Below, piece after piece: positions 36,367 through 44,865 of a DNA stretch of 64,000 bases. A model generated the notes under the pieces. That model was not told the origin of the DNA. It ran no database searches and worked only from the letters and a program-made list of their open reading frames with translations. Position numbers and translations under genes: made by a program. Each line of letters begins with the position of its first letter. The stretch's first letter is position 1. This DNA comes from JADJYF01 sp050186725 (GTDB taxonomy: Bacteria; Pseudomonadota; Gammaproteobacteria; Ga0077536), in NCBI GenBank assembly GCA_050186725.1, contig JBFWYG010000003.1, forward strand, positions 89,426 through 153,425. Direction: 5' to 3'.

Positions 36367-37641
36367 TCAGTGGCGGGCGAGGCTCAGGCCGTCGCCCGCG
36401 GCCGAGCGGCTCAGGGCGGCGCCGCAGTCCACTGCCTCATCGACGCGCGCCAGCGCCGCGCAGGCACTCAGGCCCGACGCCGCCGGTGAGGGACTCGCGA
36501 GCGCGGTGCCGATGGCGCCCGCGTCGAGGCGCGGCGCCACTTCCAGCATCAGCGCGATCACGCCGGACACGTGTGCGGCCGCGACCGAGCTGCCCGAGAT
36601 GTAGCCATAGCGGCTGTGCGGCAGGGTGGTGAAGACATCGCTGCCGGGCGCAAAGATCTCGTTCATGGTGGCCGGCGCGCCGCTCACGCCGACGCGGATG
36701 ATGCCGGGCACGCTGGTCGGAAAGCGGTCATCGCCCGCGCCCGTGGGTGGCATGGCGCCGACCACCAGCATGCCGTCGGCCAGCGCCCCGTCCAGCAGGG
36801 TCTCGAGCAGCGCGTCACGCGGCCCGCTGAGGCTCAGGTTCAGCACCCGAATCTTCAGGCGCCGCGCGGTGTCGATGGCCTTGGCGAGCGTCAGCGTGTT
36901 GCAGGCCGCGTCGAGTGCGTCCGGCGCGCTCGGCCAGCAGGCGCGCAGCGCCACCAGGCGCGCGGCGGGCGCCACACCGACGATACCGTCGGCATTGCCG
37001 GTGCGTGCCGCGATCACCCCGCCCACCGCGGTGCCGTGGGCTTCGCCCGGCACCGCGCGGTTGCTGTCGCTGACCAGGTCGCGGTGCAGGAAGATCTGCC
37101 CGGCGAGATCGGGATGCTCGGGATCGATGCCGGTGTCCACCACCCCGACCCGCACGTCGCGCCCGGTGGCGTAACGGTGCGCCGCGTCGAGTTCGAGATC
37201 GGCGGCCGCGTGCTGCAGCGGCCGATAGGGATCGTGGGTCATGGTCTGGAAATCGTTCATCGGGTAGACGCCGTTCACCAGCTTCTCCGCTCGCAGTTCC
37301 TCGCGCACCGCCGCCAGGCTGCGCGCGTCGCCGATGGCGTACACCACGCAGTGCACGCCGAGCGTCAGCACCGGCCACTGGGTGACGACGGTGAGACCAT
37401 GGCGTGCGCCGAGTTCCGCGGCCATGCGTCGGCCCCAGGGCGTGGCGCCGTAGTCGGAGGCCTGCGCGTAGGTCTCGCCCGGGCCGCCGGTGGGCGCGCG
37501 CTCGAGGCCGCGATCGACGAAGGTCACGAGCGCGAGCCGCGCGCTCGGCTGCGCGGCCATCGATGGCCGCGCCTCGTTGCCGACGGCACTCTCACCGCCC
37601 AGCAGCACGGCCAGTGCCAGCATCCAGGCCAAGAGCCTCAT
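36367..37641 (-). CDS. Secreted subtilisin-like (S8) serine protease
   Basis: 424 residues. A signal peptide (1-21), then an inhibitor-like prodomain region (to about 160), then the S8 domain with the full triad: D169 (VGVVDTGIDPEHPD), H202 (EAHGTAVGGVIAA) and S352 (YISGSSVAAAHVSGVIALM, replacing the usual GTSMAxPH). It should act in the periplasm or outside the cell. Its ATG overlaps the stop of the anti-sigma gene (ATGA), making it the third gene of an ECF sigma/anti-sigma/protease operon. A protease coupled to its own sigma system may be an output, or may take part in releasing the anti-sigma; the sequence does not decide. Confidence 0.93.
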   Translation of the reverse strand: MRLLAWMLALAVLLGGESAVGNEARPSMAAQPSARLALVTFVDRGLERAPTGGPGETYAQASDYGATPWGRRMAAELGARHGLTVVTQWPVLTLGVHCVVYAIGDARSLAAVREELRAEKLVNGVYPMNDFQTMTHDPYRPLQHAAADLELDAAHRYATGRDVRVGVVDTGIDPEHPDLAGQIFLHRDLVSDSNRAVPGEAHGTAVGGVIAARTGNADGIVGVAPAARLVALRACWPSAPDALDAACNTLTLAKAIDTARRLKIRVLNLSLSGPRDALLETLLDGALADGMLVVGAMPPTGAGDDRFPTSVPGIIRVGVSGAPATMNEIFAPGSDVFTTLPHSRYGYISGSSVAAAHVSGVIALMLEVAPRLDAGAIGTALASPSPAASGLSACAALARVDEAVDCGAALSRSAAGDGLSLARH

Positions 37642-38321
37642 CGCGGCGGCTCCGCACCGGGCGCTGCCGGCGCCACCAGGCGCACGCCGGGCTGCGCCTC
37701 CAGCGCCGCGACCGCCCCCGCCAGCCGCGCCGCCGGCACGCGCACGGTCAACACCTGGTCGGCGGTCGGACCGGCCAGCACCTCGGCCTCGACCGCGCGC
37801 AGCGCGGCGGCGATGCGCTCGGACGCGAGCCCGGGTTCGAACGCGACGTAGAGCACGTCGGCCCCGACCACCTGGCCGTGGTCACGGGACAGGGTATGGA
37901 AGCTCTGCACCGCGATAGGCGCGGTCTCCTGGAACTGGATGATTCCGACCGTCAGCGCGGCAAGCGTCGCGGCCAGCGCCAGGCGCCGAGCCAGCGGACG
38001 GCTCACGGGCCAGCCGAACCGTCGCCGCGTCTCGTGGCGCTCGGCCGCGGGCGGCGCGGCCTCGGCGCGGACGGCGGCGAGGATGGCCGCGAAGCGCTCG
38101 CCGGCATCGGCCAGCGGCGGCGCGCCGTGCTGAAAGGCTTCGAGCAGCGCCTGCTCGGCGGCCAGCTCCGCACGGCAGGCCGCGCACTGTGCGAGGTGCG
38201 CCTCCAGCGCGACCCGCTCGTCGCCGGCCAGGGTGCCGTTGGCGAGGAAGGGCAACAGTTCCAGCCAGCGCTGGTGAGCGGCGACGACGTTCATGGCATT
38301 CGGGTTCGATGGAGTGTGCAT
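37638..38321 (-). CDS. Zinc-finger anti-sigma factor
   Basis: About 227 residues. The N-terminal cytoplasmic anti-sigma domain holds the zinc motif HLAQCAACRAELA (HxxxCxxC, about residues 43-55); a membrane helix follows near residue 115 (LALAATLAALTVGIIQF), then a periplasmic domain of about 100 residues. This is the standard layout for a regulator that holds an ECF sigma factor at the membrane until a signal arrives. The ATG at 38321 starts one base after the sigma gene's stop; a GTG at 38330 and an ATG at 38294 are alternatives. The stop overlaps the start of the S8 protease. Confidence 0.88.
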   Translation of the reverse strand: MHTPSNPNAMNVVAAHQRWLELLPFLANGTLAGDERVALEAHLAQCAACRAELAAEQALLEAFQHGAPPLADAGERFAAILAAVRAEAAPPAAERHETRRRFGWPVSRPLARRLALAATLAALTVGIIQFQETAPIAVQSFHTLSRDHGQVVGADVLYVAFEPGLASERIAAALRAVEAEVLAGPTADQVLTVRVPAARLAGAVAALEAQPGVRLVAPAAPGAEPPR

Positions 38322-38322
38322 G

Positions 38323-38946
38323 TCATTCACTCGCGCCGGCGGCCTCGCCGGACAGCTGCGGCCACACTTCGCGCAGCCGGCGCCGCGCGTGGAAGATGCG
38401 GGTCTTGACGGTGTTCTCCGGGCAGTTCAACAGCTGCGCGATGTCCTGGTAATGCAGGCCGTTGAAATACACCAGCTCCAGCACCGCGCGCTGCTCGGGC
38501 GACACGTGTTCGAGCGCGGCCATGAGCAGGTCGTCCTGTTCGACGGTGCGCTCTGCCAGGCGCTCGTCGTCGCCCCGCTCCACGACCCGTGCGTCCGCAC
38601 CGCTCACGACGCCCTGCTTGCGCAGCGCCTGCAGCGACTTGAAATTCGCGATGCCCAACACCCAGGTCGAGGCCAGCGCCAGGCGCTCGGTGCGCGCCGC
38701 CTGCTGCCACACCGCCAGCATCACCTCGCTGACCACGTCGTCGACCAGTTCCACGCGCCGGGTGACCTGGTAGACGAAGCGCTCCAGGTAGCGGCGGTAG
38801 CGGCGGTAGAAGACTTCGAAGGCCTGCTCGTCGCCGCGCCCGATGCGCGCGAGCAGTTCCCAGTCGCCATCGTCGTCGCGCGCCGCGAGATTGCCCGGCT
38901 GCGCGGACGGTGCTCGAAACTTCACGATGGTGGGTCCGTGGGCCAT
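38323..38946 (-). CDS. ECF-type RNA polymerase sigma factor
   Basis: 207 residues. Region 2 (about 30-105): GDEQAFEVFYRRYRRYLERF and DVVSEVMLAVWQQA. Region 4 (about 140-195): LEHVSPEQRAVLELVYFNGL then HYQDIAQLLNCPENTVKTRI. Region 3 is absent, as in all ECF factors. First gene of an operon with a zinc-finger anti-sigma and a subtilase. It probably transcribes its own operon, and possibly the Gcw_chp gene 82 nt upstream on the same strand. The inducing stress is unknown. The ATG at 38946 gives an N-terminal tail of about 25 residues, usual for the class. Confidence 0.93.
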   Translation of the reverse strand: MAHGPTIVKFRAPSAQPGNLAARDDDGDWELLARIGRGDEQAFEVFYRRYRRYLERFVYQVTRRVELVDDVVSEVMLAVWQQAARTERLALASTWVLGIANFKSLQALRKQGVVSGADARVVERGDDERLAERTVEQDDLLMAALEHVSPEQRAVLELVYFNGLHYQDIAQLLNCPENTVKTRIFHARRRLREVWPQLSGEAAGASE

Positions 38947-39028
38947 GGCTGCTCGATAGCTGATGTCCCGGTGTATCGCGGCGGGTCGGCAAAAGGTTCA
39001 GGGGCGGGCGCGACGGCGGGGCGCACGT

Positions 39029-39733
39029 TCAGAAGCCCACCGACAGCGAGAACTGCGCGCGCGGCCCGATCTCGGCGGCGGCGAAGCGCGATTCGCCCCG
39101 CGGCAGATGGACCTCGTTGACATAGCGCTGGTCGAGATAGCGCAGGTCGGCCACCACGTGGCGGCCAATGAAATAGCGCACCCCGGCGCTCCACCAGCCG
39201 ACGTCGTAGCCGGTGGCGCGGGCCAGGTGGTCGAAACCGCCGCTCGCGGCCAGGTCGCAGACGTCGGTCAGGGGATAGCGGGCGGTAAGTTCGGCCGAGG
39301 GCGTGGTAGCGGCCCCGCCGTAGCTGTCGAAGGCCGCGGCGAGCCGCACACCGAGCAAGCGTCGCCAGTCGAGCGCCAGCGACACCTCGCTGTAGTCGGC
39401 ATTGCGACCGAAAACGTTGGCGTCGTAGATGTAGCCCGACAGCACCGCGTCCAGCCTGAGATCCGGGGCCAGTTCGCGCTGCGCGCCGACGTAGGGAATG
39501 GCTTCGAGCTGCGCGCCGCCGAAATCGAGCTGGGTCAGCCACAGGCCAGCGTAGACGCCGCGATCATCGACCACCCCGGCATGGGCCTGGGTGACGGGAT
39601 GACCGTCGCTCTTGTCGTAGCCATGGTAGACGTAGCTGCTGGCGAAGCGCAGCAGCGCAGTCGGGCGCCACTCGGCCTGCGCCGTCGAGGCGCCGGCGAC
39701 GGCCAGCAGGAAGGTGAGCAGGCGAGTCGCCAT
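39029..39733 (-). CDS. Gcw_chp (TIGR02001) family outer-membrane protein
   Basis: 234 residues with a signal peptide (1-20). The conserved family opening, ASSYVYHGYDKSDGHPVTQA and VVDDRGVYAGLWLTQLDF, is followed by alternating hydrophobic strands (YEVSLALDWRR-type) ending in a terminal phenylalanine (FSLSVGF), as expected for a beta-barrel inserted by Bam. Family function is not established; members are annotated as putative porins. A second, longer member lies at 58407-59396. It lies upstream of the ECF sigma gene on the same strand and may belong to that regulon. Confidence 0.85.
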   Translation of the reverse strand: MATRLLTFLLAVAGASTAQAEWRPTALLRFASSYVYHGYDKSDGHPVTQAHAGVVDDRGVYAGLWLTQLDFGGAQLEAIPYVGAQRELAPDLRLDAVLSGYIYDANVFGRNADYSEVSLALDWRRLLGVRLAAAFDSYGGAATTPSAELTARYPLTDVCDLAASGGFDHLARATGYDVGWWSAGVRYFIGRHVVADLRYLDQRYVNEVHLPRGESRFAAAEIGPRAQFSLSVGF

Positions 39734-39901
39734 CAGCGTCCACCGAGACCGGCCGCGCCGCCCTGCGCGCCACCTCCGCCGGGGTCGAGCATGATGGAAA
39801 AACTACCTTGTAATGGTGGGTGGGATTATGCCAGCACTATAGCGGCCGGGTGGCTGCCGCCCGCAGCGCCGGCGTGCGCGCCGTCACGTTTCGCGCGCGC
39901 C

Positions 39902-40672
39902 TCAGCGCAGGCGGCGCCAGGCGCCGGCCGCAGGGTGCCGCCACCCGTAGTAGGGATGTCCTTCCAGCAGGCGGCGGTTGACGAACAGTCGCACCAGGAG
40001 CGCCCCGGCGCCGAAGCCGCCGACGTGCGCCCAGAAGGCCGTGCCACCGCCCTCGGAGCCGAGTGAATTGAAGCCGCCGAGCATCTGCACCAGGAACCAG
40101 TAGCCCAGCATCCAGAAGGCCGGCACGGCGAAGGTCGTGACGTAGAAGCCGAACCAGAACAGCATGTGCACGTTGACCCGCGGGAACAGCACCACGTAGG
40201 CGCCCATCACGCCGCCGATGGCGCCGGAGGCGCCGACCATGGGTACCACGGCGTCCGGGTTCGAGAGAATCTGCGCGGCCGCCGCGGCCAGCCCGCACAG
40301 CAGGTAGAAGGCCACGAAGCGCCCGGCGCCCATCGCGTCCTCGACGTTGTTGCCGAAGATCCACAGGAACCACAGGTTGCCGATCAGATGCATCCAGCCG
40401 CCGTGCAGGAACATGTGGGTGAGCAGCGTGAGGGGATTGCCGACCGTGCCGATCACGCACTCGATCCCCGGCGCCAGCGGCAGCGTGCTGCCGGGCGGCG
40501 CGCCGCCGAACAGTTCGCCCGGCACGAGGCCGAGCGTGCACACCGCGCGCGCCAGCGCGGGTTGGCTGCCGAGGCCCTCCAGCAAGGCCCACGCGGCAAT
40601 GTTCAGCGCCACCAGCGCCCAGGTGGCGAACGGCGTCAGCAGCTGCGGATTGTCGTCGCGGATCGGGAACAT
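39902..40672 (-). CDS. Rhomboid-family intramembrane serine protease
   Basis: 256 residues with six to seven membrane helices. The catalytic pair is complete: S149 in MVGASGAIGGVMGAYVVLFP (GxSG) and H216 in FWAHVGGFGAGALLV. The conserved HxxxNxxFLxxFGNxVE loop is present (HLIGNLWFLWIFGNNVEDAM). N-terminal MFPIRDDNP is typical of the bacterial branch with a cytoplasmic tail. It cleaves membrane-protein substrates; none is identified. The start lies four bases after the stop of a family III CoA-transferase gene, so it is co-transcribed, although the two functions are unrelated. Confidence 0.93.
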   Translation of the reverse strand: MFPIRDDNPQLLTPFATWALVALNIAAWALLEGLGSQPALARAVCTLGLVPGELFGGAPPGSTLPLAPGIECVIGTVGNPLTLLTHMFLHGGWMHLIGNLWFLWIFGNNVEDAMGAGRFVAFYLLCGLAAAAAQILSNPDAVVPMVGASGAIGGVMGAYVVLFPRVNVHMLFWFGFYVTTFAVPAFWMLGYWFLVQMLGGFNSLGSEGGGTAFWAHVGGFGAGALLVRLFVNRRLLEGHPYYGWRHPAAGAWRRLR

Positions 40673-40676
40673 GGGA

Positions 40677-41882
40677 TCAGCGCGGCGCGCTGGCCAGCAC
40701 GCCGAGCGCACCGAGCGCGTCGATGCGCGCCTGATCGTAGCCGAGCACCTCGGCCAGCACCTCTGCGTTGTGCTGACCCAAGGTCGGCGCGACCAGGTCG
40801 AGCCGCTCCGGCTGGGCCGAGAAGCGCAGCGGAAAGCCCGGAATGACCATCGGTCCCAGCACCGGGTCGTCGATGTGCTGCACCGTGCCGCGTGCCTTGA
40901 AGTAGGGATGGTCGATCGCCTCCACCGGGCTCAGCACCGGCGCCGAGGGCACGCGGTGCTGCTCGAGATGGGCGAACACCGCGTCGTTGTCGGGGAAGGT
41001 CGCGAGCCAGGCTTCGATCACCGGGATCAGCTCGCGCTGGTGCAACGCGCGTGCATCGGCTCCGGCGTAGCGCGGGTCGTGCTCGAGATCGGGCCGCTGC
41101 ATGGCCGCGCACAGATTCTTCCACTGCAGCTGGAGCGCGAGGATCACGAGGTAGCCGCTCGGCCCCTTGAACACGCCGAAGGGACAGATCTTCGAATGAT
41201 GGTTGCCCATGCGCGTGGGCTGCCACTCGCCGTGGGTCAGCGAATGGCCCTGCAGCGCGAGGTCCTGCAGGTGGAACATGCAGTCGACCATGCTGAGATC
41301 CAGCCACTGGCCCTCGCCGGTGCGGCCGCGATGGAAGAGCGCGTAGCCGATGGCGGAGAACGCGTGCACGCCGGTGCCGACGTCGGCGACCGCGAAGCCC
41401 ATGGGCATGGGCGGCCCGTCCGGGTCGCCCGTCATGTGCATCAGCCCGGCGAAGGCCTGCGCGGCCCAGTCATAGCCGGTCTTGTGCGACAGCGGGCTCT
41501 CGCGGCCGAAGGCCGACAGCGAGGCCATGATGATGTCGGGCTTCAAGGCCTTAAGCTCGGCATAGCCGAGTCGTCGCTTGTCCATCACGCCCGGCCCGAA
41601 GTTCTCCACCACCACGTCGGCCGCCGCCACCAGTTCGCGCACCACGGCGTCGGCTTCCGGCTGGCGCAGATCGAGGCACAGGCTGCGCTTGCCGCGGTTC
41701 TGCTGCACGAAGTAGCCGCTCCGGCCCTCGGCGGCGATCGGCAGCAGGCGCGACGGGTCGCCGCCCGGGGCGAGTTCCACCTTGATGATTTCGGCGCCCA
41801 TCTCGGCCATCAGGCGCGTGACGGTGGGACCGGCCAGGTACTGGGTGAAATCCAGCACGCGAATTCCCGACAGCATGAGCAT
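40677..41882 (-). CDS. Family III CoA-transferase (CaiB/BaiF)
   Basis: 401 residues. Typical of formyl-CoA/carnitine-type transferases: IRVLDFTQYLAGPTVTRLMA, GAEIIKVE, QNRGKRSLCLDLRQPE, VVENFGPGVMDKRRLGY, and GYDWAAQAFAGLMHMTG. Unlike the racemase at 30101-31252 it lacks the GHD...GDFGGGG pair, so it is a transferase rather than an epimerase. It moves CoA between carboxylic acids during degradation of an unknown acid. The ATG at 41882 (MLMLSGIRVLDF) is chosen by alignment to the family start; the open frame extends further without similarity. Operon with the downstream rhomboid gene. Confidence 0.92.
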   Translation of the reverse strand: MLMLSGIRVLDFTQYLAGPTVTRLMAEMGAEIIKVELAPGGDPSRLLPIAAEGRSGYFVQQNRGKRSLCLDLRQPEADAVVRELVAAADVVVENFGPGVMDKRRLGYAELKALKPDIIMASLSAFGRESPLSHKTGYDWAAQAFAGLMHMTGDPDGPPMPMGFAVADVGTGVHAFSAIGYALFHRGRTGEGQWLDLSMVDCMFHLQDLALQGHSLTHGEWQPTRMGNHHSKICPFGVFKGPSGYLVILALQLQWKNLCAAMQRPDLEHDPRYAGADARALHQRELIPVIEAWLATFPDNDAVFAHLEQHRVPSAPVLSPVEAIDHPYFKARGTVQHIDDPVLGPMVIPGFPLRFSAQPERLDLVAPTLGQHNAEVLAEVLGYDQARIDALGALGVLASAPR

Positions 41883-41967
41883 GTGTCCACCTCTCCGACG
41901 CCGCACGGCGCGCAAGGCGCGAGTGTACACGCGGCGCCCCGCGCCGCCCGCCGGCCGACCGGCCGTG

Positions 41968-42492
41968 TCAGGTCGGTGCGCGGGCCGTCATGATCCAGTG
42001 AATGACGTCCTCGGCGTCGCGCCGGCCCCATACGCCGAGCGCGCCGCGTCCGCGCGCGCCGCGCACTTCGTCGACCCGGCGCCATTCGGCCGCCACCACG
42101 CGGTGCGCGATCTTCCACAGGCCCGCGCGGCGCTCGAAGCGATCGACGTAGCGCACGCCGATGAAATCATCCTTGCCGTTGCCCTCGGCGTCTTCGCGGC
42201 GGTGGCAGGCGACGGCGTAGGTCTCGGCCCGCGCCTGGTCACCGTCCACCTCGATCAGCATGTTGCCCATGAAGTGCTGGGTGACGGTCCAGCGCTGGAG
42301 GAATTCGCGCGCCGCGGCGATGAACTCCTCGACGCTGCCCTTCATCGAGCCGTGGTCGTCGTAGGCGTCCGGGTGATAGCAGTCGCGCACCAGGTCGAAG
42401 TCCAGACGGTCGATGCCGCGCGCGTAGCGCAGGATGACGTCGGCGATCGCCTGGCGATCGATGAGGGTGTCGAGCGTGTAGGGCTGGGTCAT
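41968..42492 (-). CDS. SnoaL-like/NTF2-fold protein
   Basis: 174 residues. The alpha+beta cone fold of the SnoaL_4 group is indicated by LIDRQAIADVILRYARGIDR, DLVRDCYHPDAYDDHG, a TVTQHFMGN strand and DRFERRAGLWKIAHRVV. The Asp/His residues lining the pocket (RLDFD, YDDHG, QHFMGN) resemble steroid/polyketide-type isomerases, dehydratases and small subunits of ring hydroxylases. The start ATG at 42492 fits the family. It diverges from a polysaccharide deacetylase gene (119 nt) and lies 85 nt after the CoA-transferase start, in the same direction. A catabolic role with the neighbouring CoA enzymes is plausible. Confidence 0.82.
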   Translation of the reverse strand: MTQPYTLDTLIDRQAIADVILRYARGIDRLDFDLVRDCYHPDAYDDHGSMKGSVEEFIAAAREFLQRWTVTQHFMGNMLIEVDGDQARAETYAVACHRREDAEGNGKDDFIGVRYVDRFERRAGLWKIAHRVVAAEWRRVDEVRGARGRGALGVWGRRDAEDVIHWIMTARAPT

Positions 42493-42610
42493 GGCGCATG
42501 CTCCTCGGTGCGGGGTAGGGGCCACCATAGCAGCGTCGTCTGCCCCGGCGCGCGGCCCGCGGGTTCTCGTATATTCTGACGAACCCCTCGAGACGAAGCG
42601 GAGTGGAACC

Positions 42611-43501
42611 ATGAGCGAGCCTCGCCTGTCCTGCTGCATCACCTTCGACTTCGACGCCATGTCCTCGTGGATAGGCTCGATGAAGACCAACAACCCGAGC
42701 ATGATTTCCCGCGGCCAGTTCGGCGCCATCGCCGTGCCGCGCCTGCTGAAGATGCTCGCGGCGCGCGGCATTCGCGCCGGCTTCGCCATTCCGGGCCATA
42801 CCGCCTACGCCTATCCGCGCCTGGTCGAGGCGATCGCCGCCGGCGGCCACGAAATCGTCCACCACGGCTGGGTGCACGAGAATCCCGCGGCCTTCGACGA
42901 AGCCGGCGAACGCCGCGTGCTGGAACAGGGCCTCACGGCGCTCGAGCGGGTCGTGGGCGTGCGCCCGCGCGGCTATCGTTCCCCGGCCTGGGACTTGAGC
43001 ACGCGCAGCGTCGACCTCTTGATCGAGTACGGCTTCGAATACGACTCGAGCTGCATGGGACACGACTTCCATCCCTATTACCTGCGCACCAGCGACAGCT
43101 GGTCGCTGGACGGCCCCTACCGCTTCGGCACCACCACCGGCCTGGTGGAGATGCCCGTGACCTGGATGCTCGACGACTTTCCGCCGGCGGAGTTCGTGCT
43201 CGGCATGAACACCGGTCTGCAGGCGCCGTCGCAGATGGAAGAGTGCTGGCGCGCCGATTTCGACTACGCCCATCGCGACTGCGCGGGCGGCGTGTTCATC
43301 CTGACCATGCATCCGCAGACCATCGGGCGCGGCCGCTACTTCCTGATGCTGGAGCGGCTGCTCGACGCCTTCGCCAAGCGCGACGGCGTGGTGTTCGAGA
43401 CCATGGGGGATTACGTGGCGCGCTGGAAGGCGGCCAATCCGCGCGACGCGTGGTGCGCGGCCCACGCGGACCTGACCGGCGCCCATGCGCTCACGCCCTG
43501 A
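42611..43501 (+). CDS. Polysaccharide deacetylase (NodB/CE4) family hydrolase
   Basis: 296 residues, no signal peptide. CE4 motifs: catalytic/metal Asp in CITFDFDAMSSW, the HxxxxH-type metal site in EIVHHGWVHENP, and RGYRSPAWDLSTRS. C-terminal FILTMHPQTIGRGRYFLMLE carries the late histidine. The cytoplasmic location and the TFDFDA start resemble the PuuE/allantoinase-like and peptidoglycan-precursor branches as much as true exopolysaccharide deacetylases, so the substrate is uncertain. ATG at 42611 with GGAG-like GCGGAGTGGAACC upstream. It is followed after 134 nt by a VanZ-type membrane protein on the same strand, supporting an envelope or glycan role. Confidence 0.85.
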   Translation: MSEPRLSCCITFDFDAMSSWIGSMKTNNPSMISRGQFGAIAVPRLLKMLAARGIRAGFAIPGHTAYAYPRLVEAIAAGGHEIVHHGWVHENPAAFDEAGERRVLEQGLTALERVVGVRPRGYRSPAWDLSTRSVDLLIEYGFEYDSSCMGHDFHPYYLRTSDSWSLDGPYRFGTTTGLVEMPVTWMLDDFPPAEFVLGMNTGLQAPSQMEECWRADFDYAHRDCAGGVFILTMHPQTIGRGRYFLMLERLLDAFAKRDGVVFETMGDYVARWKAANPRDAWCAAHADLTGAHALTP

Positions 43502-43635
43502 GGACAACGCGCCGCCTCCGGAAAGCTGAAGTTCGCGGACTTTCGGCCGCTTCCCGCAGGGAGCGGCCCGGCCGCCGCGTGCCAATGCGGCACGCATTTC
43601 GTGAGTCACCAGGAAAGTCACCGCTCACTGCGCCG

Positions 43636-44865
43636 ATGCCCAGCTCCTCGCCCCATCGCGTCATCGAACGCGCGCTGCTCGGCTACGTGCTGGTGGTGAT
43701 CGCGGTCCTGACCCTGTCGCCCTTCCGCTTCGCCTGGCCCACGCAGTGGCGAGTATCGTTCTGGGGGGACGTCGGCGACCTGCCGCTGAACATCCTGCTG
43801 TTCCTGCCGGTGGGCTATTTCTTCCGCCTGACGCTCGCGCGCGAGCGCCGTTGGGCGGTGCCGCTGGCGCTGCTGTTCGGCACGGGCTTGAGCGCGCTGG
43901 TCGAGACCACGCAGCTGTTCCTGCCCGCGCGGCTCTGCTCGCTCGCCGACGTCTTCGGCAACGGTGCAGGCGCCGGCGCCGGCGCGGTGCTGTGCGCGGC
44001 GGTGCGGCGCCGCTTCGACCGCACCCTGCCCTCGGTGCTGACGCTCGAGCATCCCCTGCTCAACCTCGTCTACCTGACCGTGCCGCTGATGTGGCTGACC
44101 GGCATCGGCGTCGAGCGCGAGCCGGCGCGGGTGTGGCTGCTCGCGCCGCTCGGCGCGATGGGCGCGCTCACCTTGAGCGGCCTTTGGCGTTACCGTTTCT
44201 CGGCGGCCGCGCACCTGCCACGGCCGGCGCTGGCCGGCGCGGTACTCGGCTGGTTCCTGTTCGGCGCCGTCACCGGCATGCGCTTCGCGCCGCTGGTGGT
44301 CGCGCAGTGCGCGGCGGGCATCTTCCTGCTCACCCTGCTCCGGCTCTTCGTGCAACGCGGTGCGCGGCACGCCGAGCGGCGCTTCGAGCACCTGGTGCTG
44401 CTGACGGTCTGGCCCTGTTACCTGGTGTACCTGGCCATGCTGGTGGTCTGGCCCCATCAGGCGCCCTTCTTGCCCTTCGACCTGGCCTTCGGCTACCCGG
44501 AACGCAGCTTCGATCGCGATTTCACCCTGCGCATCGCCGAACAGCTCGGCGCGCTCACCCTGCTCGGCTACCTGCTGGCCGAGACCTTCGGCCGCAGCGC
44601 GCTCGCGCCGCGCCTGCTGTTCGCGCGCAACCTCGCGCTCGGCGCGCTGGTGGCGCTGCTGATGGAAGTCGGTCACGGGTTTCTGCCCTTCGACCGCGCC
44701 AGCGTCGCGCGCTGGATGCTCGGCACGACGGGCAGCGCCTTCGGCGTGACGCTCTACGCCGCCCAGATGAGCGTCATGCAGCTGTTGCGCGGCGGCCCGC
44801 CGGGATCGCCGGCGGGCGCGGAAGCTCACAACAGCGGCAGCGCGCTGAACGAGAGCTCGAGGTAG
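43636..44865 (+). CDS. Polytopic membrane protein with two VanZ-like modules
   Basis: About 409 residues with ten or more membrane helices. The first VanZ-like unit (residues 10-125) has LTLSPFRFAWP, LPLNILLFLPVGYFFRL and ETTQLFLPARLCSLADVFGN. A second unit near the C-terminus repeats the pattern: EVGHGFLPFDRASVARWMLG. Duplicated VanZ proteins occur in polysaccharide loci. VanZ-domain function is unknown beyond low-level glycopeptide resistance. The ATG at 43636 is favoured; an ATG at 43585 would add 17 polar residues. Its 3' end overlaps the convergent AlgE-like gene by 40 nt. Confidence 0.8.
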   Translation: MPSSSPHRVIERALLGYVLVVIAVLTLSPFRFAWPTQWRVSFWGDVGDLPLNILLFLPVGYFFRLTLARERRWAVPLALLFGTGLSALVETTQLFLPARLCSLADVFGNGAGAGAGAVLCAAVRRRFDRTLPSVLTLEHPLLNLVYLTVPLMWLTGIGVEREPARVWLLAPLGAMGALTLSGLWRYRFSAAAHLPRPALAGAVLGWFLFGAVTGMRFAPLVVAQCAAGIFLLTLLRLFVQRGARHAERRFEHLVLLTVWPCYLVYLAMLVVWPHQAPFLPFDLAFGYPERSFDRDFTLRIAEQLGALTLLGYLLAETFGRSALAPRLLFARNLALGALVALLMEVGHGFLPFDRASVARWMLGTTGSAFGVTLYAAQMSVMQLLRGGPPGSPAGAEAHNSGSALNESSR

